A stretch of 55,428 nucleotides of DNA from Hassallia byssoidea VB512170. Lineage in GTDB: Bacteria; Cyanobacteriota; Cyanobacteriia; Cyanobacteriales; Nostocaceae. Positions within the stretch are counted from its first letter, which is position 1. Every line of letters starts with the position of its first letter. Below the pieces are notes generated by a model, which worked only from the letters and a program-made list of their open reading frames with translations, ran no database searches and was not told where the DNA came from. A program made the translations under genes and the position numbers. The stretch covers positions 1-55,428 of the forward strand of contig NZ_JTCM02000037.1 of NCBI RefSeq assembly GCF_000817785.2, read 5' to 3'. Positions 8,069 to 15,593 of the stretch are shown piece by piece.

Positions 8069-8839
8069 TTAATTATTATCAACTAGCTTAACAGCTTTGC
8101 CAATGTAGCATACAGAAGTATCATCATTAATTTTGATTTCAAATAAACTACATTTCTTACCTTTTATTTGATTATTGAAATCCTTCAGTACAAGATTTCT
8201 TAGCGTTTTCAAGTTAGTACCACCTGTCAAATCAAATCCTTTAATTAGATAATCTGCAAAGCCAGTCTTTTTCATGACATCAATCATTTCCTGGGGTTTA
8301 ATAAACTTATTCCAATCGTGAAGCCCAGGCGGTATATACTTGAGGGTATCTTCTAAAAACCAAATGATTATAAATTTAGATTTCAAATTTCTATTAATTG
8401 TGTCAAACAAAAATAATCCATCTTTTTTTAAAACTCTATAAGCTTCAGAAATAATTTTTTCCCAATCGTCAACATGCTCCAAAACGTCAAAACATAAAAC
8501 AATATCAAAACTGTTTTCTTTGTAAGGAAGATTTTCAGCTACTCCCCAACGATAATCAATTTTTAAATTACTTTTTTTAGCATGTTCTTGGGCGATATTA
8601 ATTGAATTAAAGGATAAATCTATCCCTGATACATAAGCGTTTAGCTTGGCTACGGATTCACAATCCCCTTCTCCTCCACAGCCAATATCTAAAACTTTAA
8701 TTCCTTTCCAATCTGGCACAAAACTTGTAACAAACTCTCTTCTTGAGTTGTTAAGATGGTTAGACAGATATAAAGTTTCGTCTGACTTCCACCATTTTTC
8801 TGCATTCAAATCGTAGTATTCTAAGTTATTTATTTCCAT
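8069..8839 (-). CDS. Class I SAM-dependent methyltransferase (UbiG-like)
   Basis: A 256-residue Rossmann-fold methyltransferase. Motif I is VLDIGCGGEGD (about 49-59), the acidic end of strand 2 is SGIDLS, and the post-I region is VAENLPYKENSFDIVLCFDVLEHVDD. This arrangement matches the UbiG/Methyltransf_11 group. The gene is visibly more AT-rich than its neighbours and uses many AAA/AAT codons, which hints at acquisition. It lies 120 bp downstream of the ATP-grasp gene on the same strand, and the two may act together. The acceptor substrate is unknown; a true ubiquinone role is unlikely in a cyanobacterium. Confidence 0.85.
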   Translation of the reverse strand: MEINNLEYYDLNAEKWWKSDETLYLSNHLNNSRREFVTSFVPDWKGIKVLDIGCGGEGDCESVAKLNAYVSGIDLSFNSINIAQEHAKKSNLKIDYRWGVAENLPYKENSFDIVLCFDVLEHVDDWEKIISEAYRVLKKDGLFLFDTINRNLKSKFIIIWFLEDTLKYIPPGLHDWNKFIKPQEMIDVMKKTGFADYLIKGFDLTGGTNLKTLRNLVLKDFNNQIKGKKCSLFEIKINDDTSVCYIGKAVKLVDNN

Positions 8840-8959
8840 TTTCGTTCCGAAATATCCTAATTTTATCGGACAAATTGATTACTTTATAACTTAGGTAAAG
8901 AAACCCATTTTATAGAAGTAATCAAGCTTTCTAAGGTTAGATATCAACAGTCGTGCTGT

Positions 8960-10282
8960 TTAAGCGATCGCCTGCAATCCCTTATTTTGTAAGTTTTGTT
9001 CGATGTGCTGCATTTCCTCGATTGTCTGTCCAGTCACAATCCCGTAAATTTCGGTGTAGATTTTTCCGTACTTGACCTTCTCTAAAGCCGATAAAATGAT
9101 AAAGTCTTTGCGATCCAGTTCTGGTTTCAAAGCAACTAAAATCGAGTCCAACGTCCCTTCCATGCGGTAATCACTGGAATATTTAGCCACCTCTTTTCCA
9201 AGGGACAGTAGAGTATGACGCTGCAAGCACAGCCCAGTTGAACCATTTATGCGGAAATTGGCATCAATTACATAAAGCTGTTTGTCTTGGTCTTCCAACA
9301 CATCGAAGCCAATGAAGCCGAAATAACCAAGCTTATGAGCATACTGACCAATAGCAGCAATCATCTCATAGAACTTGCTCATGTCAGTACGGTAGTGAAT
9401 CAGTCCCCCTAAATAGTTGCCCTCTGGGGTGACAAGTTGGCTGGTAGTACCGATGAGCGTTATGTCTCCCGCTTTGTTGACATAGAATTGTACGCAGTAG
9501 TTCTGCACCTCGTTTTTGACGAACTCTGAGACAATAATGTTATTGAGCAACTTGATATCAAGATATTTCCTGATTTCTTCAAAGCAGTAGTTCAGATCGC
9601 TGGTGCTTTTGATAATATAAGTGCCTTCTCCTGAAAGTCCGTGGGACGTTTTGATTAAGTAGGGGAATTGTGGTAACTCAATGTCTTCGAGACTCTGGGT
9701 GTGCAGATTGTAGCTTGAGTATTTCGGACATTGCACTCCTAACTCGGCTAGCGTTACTTTACTCAGCAAGCGGTAGTGGGTGTCTGGATTAACAGCGTGT
9801 TTTTCTGGTTGCAGATTATCAAAGGGAAATAAAGTGATGAGTTTGTCAAAGTGGGAGTTTTGACTGAGGTCATCTAGATAACTTGAGCAATCCATCATCT
9901 GCATATTGGAGTGGCTGAACCCAAAATGCTCCTGCCAGTAGTTAATTAGTAACTTTGGCGGTGAAATAATCACAATTCCTGGAATGCGATCGCCTAACAC
10001 AGCCAGATTTTTCCAAGGTTCCTTCTGGCAAATCTTGTCAAAGGAGGTTTTAGTCGCTTCACTACTACCGTCTTGAATAAAGTATTTTTTTCTATTGGGG
10101 TAAGCAGCCCAACTGCCAGTCGCAGGGTAATTTGGGATGAACGCATAACCTGCATCTGTAATGTCTTGAGCAAACAGATCAGAAAAAGAATTTCCTTGAA
10201 AGTACTGAAAGTCGTATTTTAAGTTCATGTCTAGTTTGAGTTCAACTGTTTTCAAGACCCAATCAGCGTATCTACCTGACAA
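8960..10282 (-). CDS. ATP-grasp domain ligase, start uncertain
   Basis: About 440 residues. The central and C-terminal parts show the ATP-grasp pattern: FPYLIKTSHGLSGEGTYIIK (lysine strand and Gly-rich loop), NNIIVSEFVKNEV (hinge) and YVIDANFRINGSTG (Mg-binding D..N..N). Such enzymes join a carboxylate to an amine through an acyl phosphate. The only start in frame near the N-terminus is a TTG at 10282; ATG at 10228 (MNLKYDFQ) would cut likely domain sequence. The frame is open back to 10363 and reads protein-like (LLADRGIKIGQLIPYL) without ATG, GTG or other TTG codons, so the true N-terminus may be truncated or use a rare start. It is followed by a methyltransferase, possibly a two-gene tailoring cassette. 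Confidence 0.8.
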   Translation of the reverse strand: MSGRYADWVLKTVELKLDMNLKYDFQYFQGNSFSDLFAQDITDAGYAFIPNYPATGSWAAYPNRKKYFIQDGSSEATKTSFDKICQKEPWKNLAVLGDRIPGIVIISPPKLLINYWQEHFGFSHSNMQMMDCSSYLDDLSQNSHFDKLITLFPFDNLQPEKHAVNPDTHYRLLSKVTLAELGVQCPKYSSYNLHTQSLEDIELPQFPYLIKTSHGLSGEGTYIIKSTSDLNYCFEEIRKYLDIKLLNNIIVSEFVKNEVQNYCVQFYVNKAGDITLIGTTSQLVTPEGNYLGGLIHYRTDMSKFYEMIAAIGQYAHKLGYFGFIGFDVLEDQDKQLYVIDANFRINGSTGLCLQRHTLLSLGKEVAKYSSDYRMEGTLDSILVALKPELDRKDFIILSALEKVKYGKIYTEIYGIVTGQTIEEMQHIEQNLQNKGLQAIA

Positions 10283-10387
10283 ATAAGGTATTAGTTGCCC
10301 AATTTTGATTCCTCTATCTGCAAGTAGAAACGATTGGTGAAAAATTCCCCACTTTAAGAATCCTTAAAGAATCCCGGTAACTTTTGC

Positions 10388-10426
10388 GAAACCGGGATTC
10401 TGACTAAAGAAACCGGGATTCTGACT
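10388..10426. repeat. Two direct copies of an 18-bp interspersed repeat
   Basis: GAAACCGGGATTCTGACT occurs at 10388-10405 and again at 10409-10426, a 21-bp period. The GAAACCGGG core is the same as in the hairpin at 14125-14155, so these are half-units of a family dispersed through the window. They lie between the asparaginase stop and the ATP-grasp gene. Confidence 0.7.
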
Positions 10427-10444
10427 CATTGCGACATGCCAAAA

Positions 10445-11341
10445 TTAATCACACAAAGCAGGAGCTTCTTTTTTGGTAAACACAGCCACCTCGTCTTGTC
10501 CCGTGGTCATGTAAGCACAAGCCATATGCGATGAGTTATACGCCCAACCTACTCGTCCCTGACTATCTAAGAGAATACACCCAGCTTCTCCTGTAACCTT
10601 AGATTTCAAAGTTTCGATCGCCTTCTGCGCTGCTTCGTCTGGGTGTCTGTCTCCAGAAAGAAAGTCAATCGCAGTTTTAGCCAAAACCACCGGGATAATC
10701 GACTCACCATCACCTGTGGTTGAGCAAGCACCGAGTTTATTGTCAGCGTACAAGCCACTGCCGACAAGAGCAGTATCGCCGACGCGACCGGCTTGCTGAT
10801 TCGTAGTGCCCCCAGTTGAGGTACCAGCAGCTAAGATGCCGTTAGCATCCAAAGCCACACAACCAACAGTGTTGGGGCGATCCAAAACTTCCTGCTCTTC
10901 CTTCCACTCCTCCCACTGCTCCTGTGCAATCAAATCTTCTTTTTTACACATCTCGGCTTTGTTGTCGGCGGCAAAGCGTTCTGCACCCCGCGCTACTAAC
11001 AGCCTGGGTTTTTCATCCATAATTTTCCGTGCCACCGAAATTGGATGACGCACACCCTGAACTGCTGCGATCGCTCCCCAACCTAAAGAAGATCCCTCCA
11101 TTATCGCCGCGTCTAGCTCGACCTCTCCCTCGGTGTTGAGAGTCGCGCCCAAACTGGCGTTAAAGGTCTGGTCAGCTTCAAGAACACGGATGGCTGCCTC
11201 AACCGCTTCTGCCGCACAGCCTCCGCTAGTCAGCACTGCCCAACCAGCCTCTACTGCTGCTTGACAGCCTGCATTGTTTGCTGTAACTTTATCTTCGGAG
11301 ATACTTTTCGCTCCACCGTGAACAATAATAGCTAATGTCAT
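10445..11341 (-). CDS. Isoaspartyl peptidase / plant-type L-asparaginase
   Basis: An N-terminal nucleophile hydrolase that cleaves isoaspartyl dipeptides and asparagine. The opening LAIIVHGGAKSI and the autocleavage site RPNTVGCVALD, where the Thr becomes the nucleophile of the beta subunit, are diagnostic. The downstream GNTxxGRVGDT-type loop reads TTNQQAGRVGDTALVGSGLY, followed by CSTTGDGE. I placed the start at the ATG at 11341 (MTLAIIVHGG), preceded by AAAGGAAA; the frame extends upstream to 11404 but without family-like sequence. Length of about 298 residues is typical. Transcribed alone on the minus strand. Confidence 0.93.
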   Translation of the reverse strand: MTLAIIVHGGAKSISEDKVTANNAGCQAAVEAGWAVLTSGGCAAEAVEAAIRVLEADQTFNASLGATLNTEGEVELDAAIMEGSSLGWGAIAAVQGVRHPISVARKIMDEKPRLLVARGAERFAADNKAEMCKKEDLIAQEQWEEWKEEQEVLDRPNTVGCVALDANGILAAGTSTGGTTNQQAGRVGDTALVGSGLYADNKLGACSTTGDGESIIPVVLAKTAIDFLSGDRHPDEAAQKAIETLKSKVTGEAGCILLDSQGRVGWAYNSSHMACAYMTTGQDEVAVFTKKEAPALCD

Positions 11342-11454
11342 AAATTTCCTTTTGTGATTATGAATTTTGTCTGACTGCATATTTAGGACGGGCAGGATGC
11401 CCATCCCACAAAAGTTATAATTTGATATTGCGTTCTTAAATACGCGATCGCTTA

Positions 11455-12258
11455 CTAGTAAGCGAACGACTGATAAACCTCAGTTGGGGCAACTTCCTCA
11501 AGTGATTCCACAATCGGATTAAAGCGTAGTAAGTGACGACCTCGTTCGGATAATGTGGTCATAGCAGCACGCGGTATCTGGATAGACACCTCTGGACGAA
11601 ACAGCCAGCGTCGGCTATAGCCAATTACGACCATTGGACGCGGTGTGTCTGTGTAGTTAGGTGTGCCACGGTGAAGACCGCGCACATCGCGAATCATTAC
11701 GTCTCCTAATTGCATAGTTATCGGTTCCAACTTAATTTCACCCGACTCTATACGGCGTAATCCTTCTTCTTTGGACATCATATGCGTACCCCGTGCAATC
11801 TCCATCGGTCCGTTTTCCAAAGTGACATCTACCAATGGGAAGTTGACTGCTAGCTGATATGGTAGGGTTTCTTTACCAGTTTCCGGGAAGAGCGGCAAAG
11901 TATCGCGGTGTACGTCTTGATACTCGGAATGCAGTAAAGGCGTATCTGTCGCCAACTGGCACATCACGAAATCAGTTCCTACCAAGCGTTCCATCAGAGC
12001 CAGGATATCTTCATCTTCATAGATACTGGTATCAGCAAAGGGAGCGGCGAAAGGCAAAGTTACATAATAGCGGGCTGTACCTCGATTACGCAGCTCTCCT
12101 TCGCGGGCAATATGTTCAGTTAGCTTGGGGATGAAAGCAGAATGCCAAGCCTTGAGTGTTGCTTCGGAAAAGTGATTGGGCAACACGCAGAAGCCGTCGT
12201 TCAGTACCGATTGGGTGAACGATTCTATTTGTTGAGGGTTGTAGCGTCTTGTCATCAT
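11455..12258 (-). CDS. Phytanoyl-CoA dioxygenase (PhyH) family protein
   Basis: A 267-residue Fe(II)/2-oxoglutarate-dependent oxygenase. The metal triad is visible as HRD (in YQDVHRDTLPLF, about 118) and the distal His in RDVRGLHRGTPNYTD (about 195), followed by the RPMVVIGYSRRW strand expected to contact 2-oxoglutarate. It begins with a double Met (MMTRRYN). It is 29 bp downstream of hflX on the same strand, so it may be transcribed with it. The substrate is unknown; this family is often found in secondary metabolism. Confidence 0.85.
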   Translation of the reverse strand: MMTRRYNPQQIESFTQSVLNDGFCVLPNHFSEATLKAWHSAFIPKLTEHIAREGELRNRGTARYYVTLPFAAPFADTSIYEDEDILALMERLVGTDFVMCQLATDTPLLHSEYQDVHRDTLPLFPETGKETLPYQLAVNFPLVDVTLENGPMEIARGTHMMSKEEGLRRIESGEIKLEPITMQLGDVMIRDVRGLHRGTPNYTDTPRPMVVIGYSRRWLFRPEVSIQIPRAAMTTLSERGRHLLRFNPIVESLEEVAPTEVYQSFAY

Positions 12259-12287
12259 ATCTTGATTTTAGACAGAATCCACAGCTT

Positions 12288-14012
12288 TTAGCTTTGTGTA
12301 ACTGCGTTCTGTAGTTCGGGCTTGGCAAGGGTTTCGTCAATTAGTTGCAGAGATCGCTCTTTTAAAGTCTCTAAACCCAAGCGCTTAGTTGCGGAAATAA
12401 ATACCGCTGAAGGATATTCTTGTTGCGCTTTCTTTAAAGTTTCGCTATCTACAGAGTCAATTTTGTTAAAGACAATCAAACTTTTTTCCGGAATTGTAGG
12501 CATTTCTGCGAGTATTTCCTGTACAGAAGCAATATGGCTTTCCCAGGCAGGATGGGACAAATCCACCAGATGAAGCAACACATTTGCCTCAACTACTTCC
12601 TCCAGGGTGGCGCGAAAAGCATCTATTAATGCTGGTGGAAGTTCGTGAATAAAGCCGACAGTATCTGTCAGCAGAATAGTTCTGCGTTCTTGAGTTTCGG
12701 GATTTGTAATTACCAGCTTGCGTGTTGTCGGGTCAAGGGTGGCAAATAGTTGGTCTGCTGTATAAACCTCCGCATTAGTTAAGACATTCAGCAAAGTGGA
12801 TTTACCAGCATTGGTGTAACCAACTAATGCGAGAACAGGAATTTCTTGCTTTTGTCGTTGTTGTCGAATGCGATCGCGGTGAGCTTGTAGTTGGTTTACT
12901 TCTTGCTGTAACTGAGCAATTCGCCGTTGAATAACTCGTCTTTCTGTCTCTAACTTAGTTTCACCAGGTCCTCTGGTACCAATTCCCGCACCTAATCTGG
13001 ACATTTCCCGACCTTGACCGCGCAACCGTGGCAGCATATATTCAAGTTGGGCTAATTCAACTTGTAATTTACCCGCTTGGGATTGAGCGCGTTGAGCGAA
13101 AATATCTAAAATGACCTCGGTTCTGTCTATAACTCGGATGCCAATCTCGTTTTCCAAATTACGAGCTTGGGATGCAGAAATATCTCGGTCAAAGACAATT
13201 AAATTAGCTCCCACCTTTTGAGCTTGAAAAGCGATTTCTTCAACTTTTCCCTTACCGACAACAGTTTGCGGATGGGGACGGCTTCGTTTTTGTTCCACAG
13301 TGTCTGCTACAATTCCCCCAGCAGTTTCCACCAAACGAACTAGTTCTTGCAGTCCATCTTCAAAGCGTTGTTGAGGAATATCATCTGTCTTCAATCCCAC
13401 CAGCAGCACTTTGTCAGTGTCGGATACAATATCTGGGAATAATGTGCGATCGCTATTTTCAGAAATCTCCCTTTCCCATTCATCAACTAAGTCGTCAAAG
13501 TCTTGCTCAATTAAGTCATCTAAACTTAGGGGAGGAGAAATTTCCCAAGGCTTTTCAGCATTGGGCACAAGGTTAGCTAAGAAAGCTTCTTTAACATTGC
13601 CATTGGCTGCTTTTTTGTGTCTTCCACCTTCACCCCCTACCAAGATTAACACTACAAGAGCATCTAAGCGCTGGCGTGCCATTGCAATTAATGCTGCTTC
13701 ATCAGGTGGATCTGATTTGAATTGAGTTGCAACACAATGAATTCCGCTCAAGCGTTCCGCACTGTGTCGGGGTAATTCTTCAGGTGGAATTTGAGTTTGA
13801 CTTGGGGTTCCTACAGCAATTCGGATAACTTGTCCGCGTCGATTAATATAACAACAAATCGGTTGATGGATTTCTGTACTGATTTCACCTAAAGCTTGGG
13901 CAAATTCCAGCGTAATGAATCTATCTCCCGGTTGTCGTTGCTCGTAGAACCGCTGTAATAACTTGATTTGACTCGATTTTATCCCTTGAATATTTCCGTA
14001 AATATTTTGCAT
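12288..14012 (-). CDS. hflX: GTPase HflX
   Basis: A ribosome-associated GTPase that splits stalled or hibernating ribosomes. The G1 loop is GYTNAGKST (about 388-396), G3 is DTVGFI and G4 is NKID. The HflX N-terminal domain and coiled-coil linker (ETERRVIQRRIAQLQQEVNQ) precede it, and GxGPGETK is present as RGPGETKLETE. At 574 residues it is longer than the about 430-residue E. coli enzyme; the extra about 170 N-terminal residues are usual for cyanobacterial HflX. Long-form HPF, a hibernation factor with a related job, is also in this window (40236-40886). Confidence 0.95.
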   Translation of the reverse strand: MQNIYGNIQGIKSSQIKLLQRFYEQRQPGDRFITLEFAQALGEISTEIHQPICCYINRRGQVIRIAVGTPSQTQIPPEELPRHSAERLSGIHCVATQFKSDPPDEAALIAMARQRLDALVVLILVGGEGGRHKKAANGNVKEAFLANLVPNAEKPWEISPPLSLDDLIEQDFDDLVDEWEREISENSDRTLFPDIVSDTDKVLLVGLKTDDIPQQRFEDGLQELVRLVETAGGIVADTVEQKRSRPHPQTVVGKGKVEEIAFQAQKVGANLIVFDRDISASQARNLENEIGIRVIDRTEVILDIFAQRAQSQAGKLQVELAQLEYMLPRLRGQGREMSRLGAGIGTRGPGETKLETERRVIQRRIAQLQQEVNQLQAHRDRIRQQRQKQEIPVLALVGYTNAGKSTLLNVLTNAEVYTADQLFATLDPTTRKLVITNPETQERRTILLTDTVGFIHELPPALIDAFRATLEEVVEANVLLHLVDLSHPAWESHIASVQEILAEMPTIPEKSLIVFNKIDSVDSETLKKAQQEYPSAVFISATKRLGLETLKERSLQLIDETLAKPELQNAVTQS

Positions 14013-14124
14013 AAAACTAACAATTCAAAAGGTTATTTAACCTATTTATTTATAATTATCTGGTTTTCAATTTGCATTTAATCTACCAAAGGAAATAAGT
14101 AGATTCATCTAACCAAACGGATCG

Positions 14125-14155
14125 GAAGCCCGGTTTCTTAGAGAAACCGGGCTTC
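14125..14155. repeat. Perfect 14-bp hairpin repeat
   Basis: GAAGCCCGGTTTCT (14125-14138), a TAG loop and its exact reverse complement (14142-14155) form a stem just upstream of hflX. It lies between galE and hflX, both on the minus strand, so it may end the galE transcript. The same GAAACCGGG core recurs at 10388 and 10409, marking it as a dispersed repeat. Confidence 0.75.
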
Positions 14156-14204
14156 TCGGCGAGAAAGTTTAATTTCTTTCTCCTTTACCCTTTACCCCTT
14201 TCAC

Positions 14205-14287
14205 GGCAGGTGCTACAACGGGGTGGCACGTTTTGGGGGGAAGCTTCCCCCCAAAAGCTGCCTTGGGAACCCCCGCAACGCACTGCC
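14205..14287. repeat. Interspersed repeat containing a perfect 26-nt palindrome
   Basis: Ends GGCAGG..CACTGCC and internal CAACGGGGTGG / GGGAACCCCCGCAACG match a repeat family also present near 17869, 23075, 31378, 42735, 44400 and 52570. In this copy the centre (14231-14256) is a perfect palindrome built on TTTTGGGGGG, AAGCTT and CCCCCCAAAA. It lies just downstream of galE on the minus strand. Confidence 0.7.
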
Positions 14288-14303
14288 TCCCCTTTCCCCC
14301 TCT

Positions 14304-15293
14304 TCATGATCCATGCCGTTTTTGATGCCACTGCCAAGCGTGGGAGATAATTTCCTCTACGTTTGGATACTGCGGATGCCAACCTAAAATTTTAGTTGCT
14401 TTGTCGCTGCTACCAACTAAAATAGGGGGGTCTCCTGGTCGGCGATCGCACTCAACAATTTTGATTTCTTTTCCTGTTACTAGAAGAGCAGTTTCTATCA
14501 CTTCTCTGACAGAAAATCCGCTACCATTACCTAAATTAAATACTTCACTATCTCCCTCTTTCAACAGATATTCTAAACCCAAAACATGAGCTTGTGCCAA
14601 GTCAGTTACGTGAATATAATCGCGAATACAAGTACCATCTGGGGTAGGATAATCAGTGCCGAAAATAGAAATAGATTCGCGCTTACCTAAAGCCGCTTGC
14701 AGTACTAATGGTATAATGTGACTTTCCGGTTCGTGGTCTTCGCCTAAGTTACCATTTGGGTCAGCACCTGCGGCGTTAAAGTAGCGAAAACGGACGGATT
14801 TAAGATCGTAAGCTGTATCGAAATCAGATAATATTCGTTCTACCATCCATTTGCTAGTGGCATAAGGACTGATGGGGTCTTGCGGATGGTCTTCGGTAAT
14901 CGGCACAAACTTCGGTACACCATAAAGAGCGCAAGTAGAAGAAAAGATAAACTTCTTAATAGAAGCAGCAAGCATTGCTTCTAAAAGTGTCAGCGTACCT
15001 GTAACGTTGTTGTGGTAATATTTGGCTGGGTCGGTGACAGATTCACCCACGGCGATGTAAGCAGCAAAATGCATTACTGCTGCTATATTGTGGGTTGTAA
15101 ATATGTTATCGAGGAGAGGGCGATCGCTCATATCACCAACAATCAACTTTACTTGTAAAACCTCCTCTACAAGTTCTCGATGCCCATTCGACAGATTATC
15201 AAGCACAATTACCTCATAACCTGCTTGCTTCAGGGCTAATACTGCATGAGAACCAATATATCCGGCTCCACCTGTTACTAATATGGTTGTCAT
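14304..15293 (-). CDS. galE: UDP-glucose 4-epimerase
   Basis: Interconverts UDP-glucose and UDP-galactose. The NAD-binding GGAGYIGSH motif starts at residue 8, and the catalytic SSTCALYG and YATSK (Tyr and Lys) are present. FRYFNAAGADPNG and the IRDYIHVTDLA signature are typical of GalE. The 329-residue length is normal. It is the last of three minus-strand sugar genes: the upstream members are a GH1/RmlD fusion and a glycosyltransferase/UDP-galactopyranose-mutase fusion. GalE would supply UDP-galactopyranose to the mutase. The spacing of about 300 bp to the fusion gene holds a repeat, so cotranscription is not certain. Confidence 0.95.
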   Translation of the reverse strand: MTTILVTGGAGYIGSHAVLALKQAGYEVIVLDNLSNGHRELVEEVLQVKLIVGDMSDRPLLDNIFTTHNIAAVMHFAAYIAVGESVTDPAKYYHNNVTGTLTLLEAMLAASIKKFIFSSTCALYGVPKFVPITEDHPQDPISPYATSKWMVERILSDFDTAYDLKSVRFRYFNAAGADPNGNLGEDHEPESHIIPLVLQAALGKRESISIFGTDYPTPDGTCIRDYIHVTDLAQAHVLGLEYLLKEGDSEVFNLGNGSGFSVREVIETALLVTGKEIKIVECDRRPGDPPILVGSSDKATKILGWHPQYPNVEEIISHAWQWHQKRHGS

Positions 15294-15404
15294 AACTAAT
15301 AAATGGTTTTTTGTTAGTAGTTAGTAGTTAGTAGGAAGGTCAACTACTTCTATCCTGCAAAGAAGAATACCTAGACTTTTTTAACGAACCGCCCTTCTCT
15401 TCGA

Positions 15405-15497
15405 GACGCTCCGCGAACGGGTTCGCCAGTCCCCCATCGTGACGGAAACCGCCTTCGCTTTTAGCGTCTCCCCTTGGGAGAAGACGGGGGCTGGACT
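15405..15497. repeat. Interspersed repeat between galE and GH1/RmlD
   Basis: GAGACGCTCCGCGAACGG, GTCTCCCCTTGGGAGAAGAC and CGCCAGTCCCCCATCG are familiar cyanobacterial interspersed units, and the block is partly self-complementary. It occupies most of the about 300-bp gap between galE and the upstream fusion gene. The related AACGAACCGCC sequence recurs at about 29380. Confidence 0.6.
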
Positions 15498-15593
15498 CAC
15501 CAAGAACCCCAAGAACCCCAAGAAAGAAAAGAGAGTAGGTAATCTTGTAGCGGTTCGGGAGTAACTACGCTCCTACTAACAAACAACAAATAT

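Noticed and set aside
8960-10282. ATP-grasp as the mycosporine enzyme MysC
   Set aside because: Size is similar and a methyltransferase is adjacent, but no MysA (dehydroquinate synthase-like) gene is present and the sequence is not recognisable as MysC.
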